From CALAZP01 sp964410725 (GTDB lineage: Bacteria; Bacteroidota; Bacteroidia; Chitinophagales; Saprospiraceae): DNA of 41,035 bases. Location of the stretch: assembly GCA_964410725.1 (NCBI GenBank), contig CAYPID010000022.1, positions 1 through 41,035 on the forward strand. The letters run 5' to 3'. Positions 31,671 to 41,035 of the stretch are shown piece by piece. The notes under the pieces were generated by a model. That model was not told where the DNA came from. It did no database searches and saw nothing but the letters and a program-made list of their open reading frames with translations. The translations under genes and the position numbers were made by a program. How positions within the stretch are numbered: position 1 is the stretch's first letter; every line of letters starts with the position of its first letter.

Positions 31671-34600
31671 TTTATCTTTTGTCTTAATTGTTCTGTCATC
31701 TCATCCAGTTGATTAATAGCATCCAATGCACTTACTGTGGGTTTAGCATCTGCTGATTGTAGAATAGACAATACAAATAAGTACTGATTTTGCAAGGGGA
31801 TAATCTGAAGATTGTCCTCTTGTAATCGATAAATACTGCCATAAATAAAATCCTGAGCACCTGCCACCCCTTTGCCCAAAAGTGCTTCTTTTTCCAATTC
31901 AGAACGACTGGACTTTTCTAATGTTTCCTTGAGAGATTCCAACAAATGATACTGCTCATAGCACCGCATAGAGGCCATATACTGCAATTCCAAATCCGAT
32001 TGCGATGCCTCAACCCTCGGATCTGGAACTACCTCCAATGGTTGCTGGTAAATTTCACCATCCACTACCAATTCCACTCGGTAGCTTCCAGGAGCAACGT
32101 ATGGCCCGCTCGGTTCTGGGGAAGTCCTATGGATGACTGCGGATATAGGCAAACTCATTTTAGCCCCTTTGGGTCCGGTCCATTTTAGGTCCCAAATAAA
32201 TCGATGATGTCCCACCTCAGTACTGGGTTTATCGTCGTTCTTTACCCAATAATAAGGATGTGCTAAATCATCTGCTTTTAAAGGCTCCAAATCCGATTCA
32301 CTGTCATAAGATTTCACCAAACTACCATTAGAATCATAAATATTAATTTGTACCTGTTGGGCCGCCTTCGGCAAAAAATAATCGATAATAGCCCCATTGG
32401 GTGGATTTTCTCCAGCAGGTTCCTCCGGTGGAAGAGGGGTGTCTAAAAAATGATTATCTCTAACCCGATAAGTGGTCGGAGGAGGAACTAGAAAAGGATC
32501 GATTATTTTGGGTTGTTTAGCTAGACTCCTCAAGGGATGAACATTATCCATAACCCAAATAGAACGACCATGAGTTCCTACGATTAAATCTCCCTCGTGA
32601 ATGATTAAATCTCTTATTGAAGTAGCGGGCAAGTTGTTTTTTAAAGGGTACCAAAGTTGCCCATTATTGGGGGAGAAATAAACAGTCCGCTCGGTTCCGG
32701 CAAACAATAAACCAGATTGAATAGGGTCTTCCCGAATTACATTCACTGGCCCGTTGTCTGGTAAGCCAGCAGTAATTTTTTTCCAGGTTTTTCCTCGGTC
32801 GTCCGTCCAATAGATCCTTGGGCTCATATCGTCCTTACGAATACTATTGACCGCAATGAAAGCCACCTTTTCATCAAAATGTCCTGCATCTATCTGAGAA
32901 ATTTTATCCCAAGATTCTAGATCAGGAGGCGTCACATTATTCCAAGTTTTTCCACCATCTGATGTAACATGAACCCAACCGTCGTCTGTACCAGCCCAAA
33001 TGACATCCGCATTGATACTAGAAGGAGCGAGCGCATATATCACTCCCCTTCTATTCACCTGGTAATCAGTGGATACATAATCACCTATGGAAGAGGTGAT
33101 TTTAGGATCGGGCCGACTCAAATCAGGACTGATCTGGATCCAAGAATCTCCTCCATTGCGAGTAGCCCATAAAACATTAGTGGCAAACAAAAGCATTTCA
33201 TCGTCTAAAGGATGCCACATCAATGGCATGGTCCTAAGGATTCTGTAATCTCCTGAACGCAATACCTCTGGACCTACATACTGGGTCTGACCCGTTTTTT
33301 TGTTAAATCGAACTACTCTTCCACCATAGATGATATCTGAATCCTTTGGGTCTGGAGCAATATAGGCATATTCATCAGCACCCACTCCAATCCAATCCCG
33401 AAAAGAAATTTGCCCTCCTGCCCCTCTACTTGCCGTACCTATAGCCCCACTCTCCTGCTGTCCTCCATATATCCAATAGGGAAACTGATGATCCGCAGTC
33501 ACATGGTAAATTTGTGCGGTAGGTTGATTGTACCATGAAGACCAGGTTTTTCCACCATTTACCGTTACGGTAGCCCCCTGATCAGCAGCGAATATCATAA
33601 TTGAAGGATTTTTGGGATTGATCCAAATTCTGTGGTAATCATCTCCTCCTGGTGCGCCTTTTATGGAGGTCCAGGTCAGTCCCCCATCGTCTGAACGATA
33701 GGAAGCAATATTGCCCACAAAAAGTGTATTAGGATCCTTAGGATGGACTCTTATTTCAGCAAAATCACCACCCCTTCCCCATAATCGATAATCGGTATTG
33801 ATGAGTTTCCAAGAATCACCCCCATCTTCACTTTTATAGATTCCACCGCCAACTTTAGCATCTACAGTAGCATAAATAATGCGAGAATTTGATGGCGCAA
33901 TTCCAATTCCAATTCTTCCCAATCCATCTGAAGCTAGAGGTAATCCTCCTGATAATTGAGTCCAGGTAGCACCCCCATCTTTACTTTGATAAAGACCACT
34001 ATTTGGCCCTGCAAAAGAAGCGTTTTCCCAAGGGCCTTCGCGATGGTCCCATAAAGATGCAAATACTACATTTGGATTCGAAGGGTCGAATTCTACCTGA
34101 CTAGCCCCCGTTTTTTGGTCGATATACAATACTTTAATCCAGGTTTCACCCCCATCAACAGTTTTATAAACCCCTCTAGTTTCATTTGGTCCATAGGGAT
34201 GACCTAGTGCTGCTACATACACCTGATTGGGATCTTCTGGGTGAATAATGACCCTTGCGATTTGCTGTACATCAGGCAATCCCTTGAATTCCCAACTTTG
34301 CCCTCCATCTATACTTTTAAAAACCCCATCTCCCACTCCCAAATCAGGTCGGTGCAGCCCCTCCCCTGATCCAACATAAAGGATACTCGGATCCTTTTGA
34401 AAAACTGCAATATCACCAACGGATCCCGTTCCCATGCCATCAAAAATAGGATTCCATGTTCGACCATAATCATCTGTTTTCCAAACCCCTCCGTTGTTGA
34501 CTCCCACAAAAAATACATTTGGTTGGTCCTCAATACCAACTGCACCGACAGTTCTGCTGGCTCTAAAAGGTCCAATTAAACGATATTTTAAATCTTGCGT

Positions 34601-34672
34601 GAATTCATGCTCCTGAGCCTGAATAGCAAAAGTGATAATAATAAGGAGTAAGGTGAAGATAGATCGATACAT
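31667..34672 (-). CDS. Secreted VPS10/sortilin-like BNR (Asp-box) beta-propeller protein, copy 1
   Basis: 1001 aa with a signal peptide (MYRSIFTLLLIIITFAIQAQ). The body is a large multi-bladed beta-propeller region with about 11 Asp-box motifs (S/T-x-D-x-G-x-T-W), such as KTDDYGRTW, KSIDGGQSW, KTVDGGETW, QSKDGGATW, KSEDGGDSW, RSDDGGLTW and TSDGGKTW. The C-terminal part has an Ig-like domain (HHRFIWDLKW, then VAPGSYRVELVVDGEIYQQP and LEVVPDPR) and a helical tail. Proteins like this are often labelled glycosyl hydrolases, but Asp-boxes alone do not show catalysis. No T9SS tail is visible. It lies 27 bp downstream of its paralog; function unknown. Confidence 0.88.
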   Translation of the reverse strand: MYRSIFTLLLIIITFAIQAQEHEFTQDLKYRLIGPFRASRTVGAVGIEDQPNVFFVGVNNGGVWKTDDYGRTWNPIFDGMGTGSVGDIAVFQKDPSILYVGSGEGLHRPDLGVGDGVFKSIDGGQSWEFKGLPDVQQIARVIIHPEDPNQVYVAALGHPYGPNETRGVYKTVDGGETWIKVLYIDQKTGASQVEFDPSNPNVVFASLWDHREGPWENASFAGPNSGLYQSKDGGATWTQLSGGLPLASDGLGRIGIGIAPSNSRIIYATVDAKVGGGIYKSEDGGDSWKLINTDYRLWGRGGDFAEIRVHPKDPNTLFVGNIASYRSDDGGLTWTSIKGAPGGDDYHRIWINPKNPSIMIFAADQGATVTVNGGKTWSSWYNQPTAQIYHVTADHQFPYWIYGGQQESGAIGTASRGAGGQISFRDWIGVGADEYAYIAPDPKDSDIIYGGRVVRFNKKTGQTQYVGPEVLRSGDYRILRTMPLMWHPLDDEMLLFATNVLWATRNGGDSWIQISPDLSRPDPKITSSIGDYVSTDYQVNRRGVIYALAPSSINADVIWAGTDDGWVHVTSDGGKTWNNVTPPDLESWDKISQIDAGHFDEKVAFIAVNSIRKDDMSPRIYWTDDRGKTWKKITAGLPDNGPVNVIREDPIQSGLLFAGTERTVYFSPNNGQLWYPLKNNLPATSIRDLIIHEGDLIVGTHGRSIWVMDNVHPLRSLAKQPKIIDPFLVPPPTTYRVRDNHFLDTPLPPEEPAGENPPNGAIIDYFLPKAAQQVQINIYDSNGSLVKSYDSESDLEPLKADDLAHPYYWVKNDDKPSTEVGHHRFIWDLKWTGPKGAKMSLPISAVIHRTSPEPSGPYVAPGSYRVELVVDGEIYQQPLEVVPDPRVEASQSDLELQYMASMRCYEQYHLLESLKETLEKSSRSELEKEALLGKGVAGAQDFIYGSIYRLQEDNLQIIPLQNQYLFVLSILQSADAKPTVSALDAINQLDEMTEQLRQKIN

Positions 34673-34699
34673 ATTTCTATTGCAGTTTTCAAAGTTGAT

Positions 34700-37600
34700 T
34701 TAATCAATCATTAAGGCAGAAATGTTTAGTTCGTCAAACAATTCATTAAAGGCTTTGACCTCTTGATTCATAATGGAAGCCAAAGCTGTTTTTTCCTGTT
34801 CCCACCTTTCTGATAAATCCTTAAATCTATTTTTGACACCTTCGGTTACCTTCGGAAAGTGTCCATCCACTCCTCCTTTCAAGTTGAAAAACTCCACATT
34901 CAGTTGGCTGGGCCAATTGATAACGTCTTGCCCATTTTTGGTTCTTTTTTCAATGATATCAGCTTCCCAGGTATTTAATTTTTCCAACAAATCATCAGCT
35001 GCATTGACTAATTTTTCCATACCCTTTTTATCGTCAAACTGGCCTTTATAGAATTCAATACGGAGTTTGAGTTGACCTACCTTTTCGACAGTTTGATGAA
35101 TTTCTTCAATTTGGTTGGTGATGTCCACCAACATTTGCTGTTGTTCTTTCCAATCCGCTTCAGGTATATTCACCCTGGGATCGGGTAATAGTTGAATGGA
35201 TTGTTCAACTGATCGCTCCCCTAACGTTAAACGAGCTTTGTATGCTCCAGGTGCTACCTGTCTTCCCGCATAACTGCCATATACATATACGCCATTGACC
35301 CCACTCAAAGGATTTGTTCTGAAATCCCAGGCAAAGCGATTAATTCCTTTTTCCGAAGGAATGACCTCAGGCGCTGAAGGACCTCCAGGATATGATTGGT
35401 GATTGGGGTCCTTTTGGTTGGTATAAGATCGAATAACTCCACCAGATTCGTCCAAAATTTCGAGCTTTAATACTTCACCTTTTGCTAAAGTATCTTTCAA
35501 ATACCAGTTGAGCACCACTCCATTCATCGGGTTTGCGCCTACACCTGGGGGTACATCTCTCCACGATGGTCTAAAAGAACTAAATCTCACCGTTGGTTTG
35601 GGGGTAAACAAAGCCAAGTCCAACGACTTATTTTTCATCGCCATTCCCTGAAAAGGAGTCAAATCATCAAAAATCCAAAACGCTCTTCCCGCTGTTGCTG
35701 CTATCAGATCGTTATCGTTGATTTTGAGATCGGTTATAGGAACTATAGGCAAATTCAGTTGTAACTGCTCCCAAGAGTTTCCTCCATCAAAAGAAACGTA
35801 AAAGCCATGCTCACTTCCACCATACAACAAACCAGGTACTTTTAAATCCTCTCGGATGACCTTTAAGAAGTTATCATTGCTTATTCCATTATTGATTTCC
35901 TTCCATGACTTTCCATAGTTTTCCGTCTTAAAGGTATAAGAGAACATGTCGTTAAATTTGTATCGAGTTGCCGTCACATAAGCAGTGCCCGGCTCATGAG
36001 GACTGACCTCAATGGAGTGAATCAAAGATTCTGGCAAATTCTTAGGAGTGATATTTTCCCAAGAAGCTCCTCCATCTTTAGTGAGGTATACTAATCCACA
36101 ATCGCTTCCAGTATAAATTACACCCTGTTCCAAGGAAGATTCTATGACATAACTTAAGGTGTTATAATTTTCTCCTCCAGCACCTTCATTGGTGAAGGGA
36201 CCACCGCCTTCCAATTGTTTGGTAGAATCGTTACGGGTCAAATCGGGACTGATTTCAGACCAGCTTATCCCACCATCTGTACTCTCTAAAAGAATATTTC
36301 CGCCATGGTACAAAACTGAAGCATCGTGAGGTGAAGCGATAATTGGCGCATTCCAATTGAACCGGTATTTTAAATCTTTAGGATAATTGGCTAAATTAAG
36401 TGAAGGGTATGCTCTGATGTCCTTTCCCTCATTGGTTCGCATGTCCAATGCTTCAATAATTCCTTGATAACAACCACCAAATAGGGTAACTGGATTTTTG
36501 GGGTCAAAAGCAATAAAGGCACTTTCACAACCTGGGCCACTGGTCCAATCACTCTCAGTAATTCCCATTCCATTGGTTCTGGAAGCAATGACTACAGAGG
36601 AATTGTCTTGTTGGCCTCCATATACCTTATAAGGGAAAGTCTGGTCAGCATTGACGCGATAAAACTGAGCGGTCGGTTGATTATTTTGTAAAGACCAAGT
36701 TTTTCCTCCATTAAAGGTGATTTCCGCACCTCCATCGTCGCCCAAAATCATATTATCTGGATTGTTGGGATTGATCCAAAGGTCGTGCGTATCTCCATGT
36801 CGAACCCCTACCCTAGTAAAGGTCTTGCCCCCATCAATAGATTGCATCATGGGTGCGTTCAAAACCACCACCTTATCGACATTAACAGGATCGGCAAACA
36901 CCTCCATATAATACCAAGATCTGGAACTGATGTCTTGGTTGTTACTGAGAAGTTTCCAAGATTGACCCCCATTATCTGAACGGTATAGACCAGACTTTTC
37001 TTTAGTGGTTTCTACAATGGCATATACTCTTTGGGGATCTGCCGGAGAAACAGAAATCCCGGATTTTCCCATTTTATCGGGCAATCCTTCCTTAAGCTGC
37101 GTCCAGGTGATTCCACCATCATTCGATTTCCAAATTCCCGAACCAACGCCACCGCTTTGCACCTTCCAGGGAAATCTCCTGTGATCCCACATAGAAGCGT
37201 ATAAAATTCTGGGATTGGATGGATCCAAACTCAAACTTGAAGCGCCAGAATTTTCATCTACGTACAAAACCTGAGACCAGGACACGCCCCCATCTGTAGT
37301 TTTGTAAATCCCCCTATCTTTGGAAGGTCCGTGTAAAGCGCCTTGAACAGCTGCCCAAACCGTATTCGGATCATTGGGATGAATAGCAATATCAGAAATA
37401 TGCCTAGACTGAGGCAATCCAATATTCTTCCAGGTTTGCCCGCCATCCAAAGATCGATATACCCCATCACCATAAGAGGTCATTACTCCTCTAACCGCAT
37501 GCTCTCCCATCCCTACATAAATAACATTGTGGTCAGATTTTGAGATGGCAATATCCCCAACTGAACTCGTAGCAAAAAAACCATCTGAAATATTTTTCCA

Positions 37601-37849
37601 AGTAATCCCAGCATCTGTGGTTTTCCAAATTCCACCTCCTGTATAACCGGCATAATACACTTGATCATTATTAGGATCGCCCACAACAGCATTAGAACGT
37701 CCACCTCGAAATGGGCCGATATTCCTCCATTTTAACGAAGTGAAAGCCTCCTTTTCAATTGCACCTTCGGTAAAATTTTTTTGCGCTTGAGCGGTAGAAA
37801 AGGTCAATAGGATCAGTATTCCCATTAAACCCATTGTGCTTTTTTTCAT
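34700..37849 (-). CDS. Secreted VPS10/sortilin-like BNR (Asp-box) beta-propeller protein, copy 2
   Basis: 1049 aa with a signal peptide (MKKSTMGLMGILILLTFSTA, then QAQ). It shares the opening WRNIGPFRGGRSNAVVGDP with the family and has about 11 Asp-boxes, for example KTTDAGITW, RSLDGGQTW, KTTDGGVSW, KSNDGGITW, QSIDGGKTF, ESTDGGISW and VSFDGGNSW. The C-terminal Ig-like segment (INRFAWDFRTNPLSG, then APGAYKARLTLGERSVEQSI and QLLPDPR) and helical tail match the downstream paralog in order. The two therefore arose by tandem duplication. It lies 10 bp downstream of the giant type B protein gene and could be co-transcribed. Confidence 0.88.
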   Translation of the reverse strand: MKKSTMGLMGILILLTFSTAQAQKNFTEGAIEKEAFTSLKWRNIGPFRGGRSNAVVGDPNNDQVYYAGYTGGGIWKTTDAGITWKNISDGFFATSSVGDIAISKSDHNVIYVGMGEHAVRGVMTSYGDGVYRSLDGGQTWKNIGLPQSRHISDIAIHPNDPNTVWAAVQGALHGPSKDRGIYKTTDGGVSWSQVLYVDENSGASSLSLDPSNPRILYASMWDHRRFPWKVQSGGVGSGIWKSNDGGITWTQLKEGLPDKMGKSGISVSPADPQRVYAIVETTKEKSGLYRSDNGGQSWKLLSNNQDISSRSWYYMEVFADPVNVDKVVVLNAPMMQSIDGGKTFTRVGVRHGDTHDLWINPNNPDNMILGDDGGAEITFNGGKTWSLQNNQPTAQFYRVNADQTFPYKVYGGQQDNSSVVIASRTNGMGITESDWTSGPGCESAFIAFDPKNPVTLFGGCYQGIIEALDMRTNEGKDIRAYPSLNLANYPKDLKYRFNWNAPIIASPHDASVLYHGGNILLESTDGGISWSEISPDLTRNDSTKQLEGGGPFTNEGAGGENYNTLSYVIESSLEQGVIYTGSDCGLVYLTKDGGASWENITPKNLPESLIHSIEVSPHEPGTAYVTATRYKFNDMFSYTFKTENYGKSWKEINNGISNDNFLKVIREDLKVPGLLYGGSEHGFYVSFDGGNSWEQLQLNLPIVPITDLKINDNDLIAATAGRAFWIFDDLTPFQGMAMKNKSLDLALFTPKPTVRFSSFRPSWRDVPPGVGANPMNGVVLNWYLKDTLAKGEVLKLEILDESGGVIRSYTNQKDPNHQSYPGGPSAPEVIPSEKGINRFAWDFRTNPLSGVNGVYVYGSYAGRQVAPGAYKARLTLGERSVEQSIQLLPDPRVNIPEADWKEQQQMLVDITNQIEEIHQTVEKVGQLKLRIEFYKGQFDDKKGMEKLVNAADDLLEKLNTWEADIIEKRTKNGQDVINWPSQLNVEFFNLKGGVDGHFPKVTEGVKNRFKDLSERWEQEKTALASIMNQEVKAFNELFDELNISALMID

Positions 37850-37859
37850 TAGTTTTCCG

Positions 37860-40800
37860 TTATTTAATTAATATAAAGTCTCCATTCCTACGGGCAGTAC
37901 CTAGACCTAGGTCATCCACGTAAGATACTTCCAAGTAATAAATATACACTCCTTCTGGCATTAATTTTCCATTCCAATATCCATCCCAAGTACTATTGAT
38001 GTCATTGGTCTGAAATAATATATTGCCCCATCTATCAAAAATGGACATACTGAATTCCTGAACACTCACACCAAGAGGGAAAAAAGGTACCAAATTATCA
38101 TTCACCCCGTCATTATTGGGAGAAAAAGCATTGGGAACGAATACATTGAAATAGTAGCATTCTCTGCTGGTAACTTCAACATCATCTGTGATCTGGCATA
38201 CCCCATTAGTAGCAGTCAAAGAATAAATACCAGATTTATCTACCTCGATACTGGCAGCTGTGCTCCCATTGGACCAGGCCAATTGTTCAGCATTTGCTCC
38301 TGCTGTCAAGACCACAGATCGATCATCACAAATAGTGGTATCGGGGCCTAAATCAATAAGGGGATACTCGTCGTAATCGACAAAAAGAGAATCCCTGAAT
38401 TTACAATATAAATTCTGCGCTTCCGCCCAAATTAAACCTCCCGGAAATCTAATGGTATTGGAAGCCTGAGTAGTACCGTCGCTCCACCTGTAGGTACTGC
38501 TATTGGCAGTAATAGTCAAATCAAGCGTTTGGTCTTCACACAAACGCTCATCTGGTCCCAAATTGAAAATCGGCAGTGGATTAAATTCAAAATCAATGGT
38601 GTCTGTTATTTTACACCTCCCTACTTCTACATCCACCCAATATTTTCCTGTTTGCGTCACTTCCAAAAAAGAAGAAGAACTGCCATCGCTCCACAAGTAA
38701 GTTATTCCTGGAAAAGTATCTTTTACCTTTAGGTCGATTTGTTCTCCATCACATAAATTGTTTTGGTTGGCACCTAGAAAATTGGGGGTAAAAGAAATAT
38801 AATCGATTTGAATGCTATCGGTTGTGGTACAATTATTCACAGTAACTGCCAAAGTATACAATCCTTCTTGAGTCACTATTTTGGTAGGGGTCAAAGATTG
38901 ATCGTTCCATACCAATTGGCCGGTCATTAATCCGGGGTCTAAAAGGATAGATTCCCCATCACACAAAGTGGTATCTCTCCCTAAATCGAAAACCGGATAT
39001 GGATAGTAATTAACCAAAATAGAACTGGTAGTGCTACATTCATTATTGGATGCTGTAATCTGGTAGTCCCCACCGCTCATAACGGGCAAAACAGAATCCG
39101 TGCTAATAATAGTAGCATTGGAAGTAGCCAAATCTATCCATTCATAAGTCGTAATGGGATTAGCCTGGTCAACATTTAAAAGGAGTGTTTGCCCCACACA
39201 TAAACTGGTATCGGGAGGACCTAAATCTAAAACCGGATAGGAAAGAAAATCCAATTGCACCGCATCGGTTGCACTACATCCGTTAATGGTGATGGTTACC
39301 TCATAGGTGCCGGTAGAATCAAATTGTTCGGAAGGACTCATAGATCCGGTGTTCCACCTATATTGATCGGCGTTCAAATTGGATAGATCGATATTCCACA
39401 CTTGACCTTCACATAAAACAGAATCAGGTCCCAGGTTTAAATTAGTAGGAATTGGGGTGTAATTCACCGAAATAGTCTGGCTGGCAGAACAATTATTAAT
39501 AGTAGCTACAACAGTGTAATCATCAAATGACTTCACTGTGTAAGTAGGATCGTTGTTTAACAAACCTGCAAAACTACCCGACCATTCATAGGTCGTATTG
39601 GGATCATTTTGGGTAGCATCTAGCAGTAAAGTGTCCCCCGCACAAAGATTAACAGTACTAGGAAGATTAAAAACAGGAAGGGCTTGAAAAGTGACGGTGA
39701 TGTCATCTTGGACCACGCATCCTCCTTTTTCAACGGTTACTTGATAATTTCCAGGTTTATCGATTTGAATAAATGGACTGTTGGCTGATGTAGACCAGAT
39801 ATAGCTATCGGCATTGAGGAACGTCAAATCAGGAGTGGTGAGGGTCTGGCCATCACATAGAATGGTATCCAAACCTAAATCCACTATTGGTGGAGTGGTA
39901 AATGAAACCTGGCCTGAGGCAGTATTACTACAGCCATTTATGGTGGCAGTAACCTCATAAAGACCGTTATTAGTTGGTGTATAGGTAGCTTTCGTATCTA
40001 TAATGGTTGCTGGATTGGGTGCATTCAAATCTCTCCATTCGAAGGTGGTATTGGCAACACTTTGGGTGGCATCCAATGTAATGGATTGCCCTTGACATAA
40101 GGTGGTATCCGTGAAACCGAAATTTAAAATAGGTAATTTTTGCTCCTTAATTTCTGTGGTGTCTGAGGCTTCACATCCATTTAAATCGGCAGTTAACCAT
40201 AACTTACCAGCAGTAGAGAAAGATTTAGGAATGGTGCCATCAGAGCTGTCCGACCATTTTAGTGTAGCTCCTGAGCTGATTAAATTATTATCTGCTGCCA
40301 CGGTGACCGAAGAGCCCTCACAAAAAAAGTATTCATCTTGAAGATTTACAACAGGTGTCGGGTTAAACGTGATATTGACTTGATCTGTTTGCGTACAATT
40401 ATTGACCGTTACGTCCACTTGATAAGTTCCTGACAAGGTCGGTTGAATGATCTTGGTGGTTTCGCTCAAAGAGGGGCCGGTCCATTGATAGGTCGCCCCA
40501 ACCACTCCCGCGTCCAAACTCAATGGATCTCCATCACATAGCGTCTGATCGCCTCCAAGATTGACGGTAAATTGAGGTAGGATGGTAACCGAGACCGAAT
40601 CTTCTAGGGAACAACTGTTGTTATAGACGGTCAATCGGTAGGTTCCGTTGGAGTTAATCGGCAAACTATCCTCAGTGAGGGGAACAAAGTTACCATTGGG
40701 TTCCATCCAGGACACCGCAGTATATAAGGAACGGTCTAAAGGAAGTTTGGTCGAGGTTCCGAAACACAGATTGAGCGTTGGCGTATTCAGATTGGGCGGA

Positions 40801-41035
40801 ACTACCGTATCGTAATTGATCAGCACAGAATCTTCTCGAATGCACCCTTCAAAGGTACCCCGTAACTTTACCATCCCTTCTGCACCTGCGGTAAAAGTAG
40901 CCAAACTGTCTGCCGGATTGTCATTCCACATCAATTGCACATCATAACCAGGGATATCAATCTGGTAGGTTTGAGTCTGCCCTTCACAAAGCGTCAGGTC
41001 AGTCCCCAAATCAATACTATCGAGAAAATCCGTAG
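37860..41035 (-). CDS. Giant T9SS type B (gliding-motility C-terminal domain) surface protein, N-terminus beyond window
   Basis: The reading frame is open to the right edge, so about 1,058 C-terminal residues are visible; a TTG at 41009 is internal (TDFLDSID precedes it in frame), not a start. The chain consists of 13 repeats of about 70-80 residues, each with a first Cys in an L-C-x-G-Q/E-type motif and a second Cys in N/G-x-C, followed by a 94-residue type B sorting domain: VFVPNAFSPNNDGVNDN, IFDRWGN, WDGYWNGK, PEGVYIYYLEV, FILIK. Such proteins are exported by T9SS and form long surface fibres or adhesins. Ligand unknown; the true length is unknown. Confidence 0.93.
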   Translation of the reverse strand, partial: TDFLDSIDLGTDLTLCEGQTQTYQIDIPGYDVQLMWNDNPADSLATFTAGAEGMVKLRGTFEGCIREDSVLINYDTVVPPNLNTPTLNLCFGTSTKLPLDRSLYTAVSWMEPNGNFVPLTEDSLPINSNGTYRLTVYNNSCSLEDSVSVTILPQFTVNLGGDQTLCDGDPLSLDAGVVGATYQWTGPSLSETTKIIQPTLSGTYQVDVTVNNCTQTDQVNITFNPTPVVNLQDEYFFCEGSSVTVAADNNLISSGATLKWSDSSDGTIPKSFSTAGKLWLTADLNGCEASDTTEIKEQKLPILNFGFTDTTLCQGQSITLDATQSVANTTFEWRDLNAPNPATIIDTKATYTPTNNGLYEVTATINGCSNTASGQVSFTTPPIVDLGLDTILCDGQTLTTPDLTFLNADSYIWSTSANSPFIQIDKPGNYQVTVEKGGCVVQDDITVTFQALPVFNLPSTVNLCAGDTLLLDATQNDPNTTYEWSGSFAGLLNNDPTYTVKSFDDYTVVATINNCSASQTISVNYTPIPTNLNLGPDSVLCEGQVWNIDLSNLNADQYRWNTGSMSPSEQFDSTGTYEVTITINGCSATDAVQLDFLSYPVLDLGPPDTSLCVGQTLLLNVDQANPITTYEWIDLATSNATIISTDSVLPVMSGGDYQITASNNECSTTSSILVNYYPYPVFDLGRDTTLCDGESILLDPGLMTGQLVWNDQSLTPTKIVTQEGLYTLAVTVNNCTTTDSIQIDYISFTPNFLGANQNNLCDGEQIDLKVKDTFPGITYLWSDGSSSSFLEVTQTGKYWVDVEVGRCKITDTIDFEFNPLPIFNLGPDERLCEDQTLDLTITANSSTYRWSDGTTQASNTIRFPGGLIWAEAQNLYCKFRDSLFVDYDEYPLIDLGPDTTICDDRSVVLTAGANAEQLAWSNGSTAASIEVDKSGIYSLTATNGVCQITDDVEVTSRECYYFNVFVPNAFSPNNDGVNDNLVPFFPLGVSVQEFSMSIFDRWGNILFQTNDINSTWDGYWNGKLMPEGVYIYYLEVSYVDDLGLGTARRNGDFILIK
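38145..41035 (-). repeat. Thirteen visible Cys-paired Ig-like protein repeats
   Basis: Each unit starts near LGPDTTLC-G-type sequence and ends with a hydrophobic L-D/N that opens the next unit (examples: LGPDSVLCEGQ, LGRDTTLCDGES, LGLDTILCDGQ). I count 13 units with both cysteines conserved, 26 cysteines in all plus one in the linker RECYYFN. Nucleotide identity between units is low, so the array is old or fast-diverging. Confidence 0.85.

Noticed and set aside
31667..37849. Sialidase or other active glycoside hydrolase call from Asp-boxes
   Set aside because: Asp-boxes are structural; I cannot see sialidase Arg triad or GH74 catalytic residues with confidence.
41007..41009. TTG as start codon of the right-edge protein
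   Set aside because: The frame is open upstream (TDFLDSID) to the window edge, and the residues continue the repeat pattern, so it is an internal Leu.
1..41035. Numerous open frames of 60-120 codons opposite or within the genes above
   Set aside because: They lie antisense or out of frame to well-supported genes and show no family features.

Overview
This AT-rich, gene-dense window is a chromosomal stretch of a Bacteroidota bacterium, most likely a Saprospiraceae-like or related non-Bacteroides lineage. The evidence is two type IX secretion (T9SS) cargo proteins (one type A, one type B gliding-motility C-terminus), Bacteroidota-type -7 promoter elements (TAnnTTTG) upstream of many genes, a DUF1080 protein, a pair of VPS10/BNR-repeat proteins, and LPS genes (waaA, heptose kinase). 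I see no tRNA, rRNA, CRISPR, transposase, phage gene or attachment site, and no gene-free stretch over 300 bp.

Layout. 1-2.4 kb (minus): a DUF1080 hydrolase cut by the left edge, a TauE/SafE permease and an Lrp/AsnC regulator. 2.5-5.9 kb (minus): a tight ccmB-ccmC-ccmD-glutamate dehydrogenase operon; the 59-aa ccmD-like gene overlaps the dehydrogenase by 8 bp. 5.9-8.5 kb: a secreted amidase, a PAS-AraC regulator and a MORN-type lipoprotein. 8.5-16.4 kb: a glycan-assembly island with a Dpm1-like GT2, then two divergent, paralogous two-gene units encoding polytopic GT-C-like membrane proteins, then DUF2304 and a GT4 glycosyltransferase. 16.4-18.7 kb: Nudix hydrolase, pyrE and an M42 aminopeptidase. 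18.7-23.7 kb: rfbB and a UDP-xylose synthase-like gene (minus) diverge from an outer-membrane protein, waaA and heptose kinase (plus). 23.8-25.6 kb: a T9SS type A protein. 25.6-29.6 kb: lysA-valS operon (minus). 29.7-31.7 kb: an ECF sigma factor with a tiny membrane partner and two small lipoproteins. 31.7-37.8 kb: tandem VPS10/BNR proteins. 37.86 kb to the right edge: a giant T9SS type B protein with 13 visible Cys-paired Ig-like repeats.

The most coherent theme is the cell envelope: sugar nucleotide synthesis (RfbB, UXS), LPS inner core (WaaA, heptose kinase), and a lipid-linked glycosylation island in which a Dpm1-like synthase would supply donors to GT-C enzymes. The best candidate for something undescribed is that island. 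It holds an inverted duplication of a bipartite GT-C-like enzyme, in which each copy is split at the same point into an N-terminal multi-TM protein and a signal-peptide-bearing C-terminal multi-TM protein with overlapping genes. The remaining genes are mostly recognisable housekeeping or secreted-protein families.
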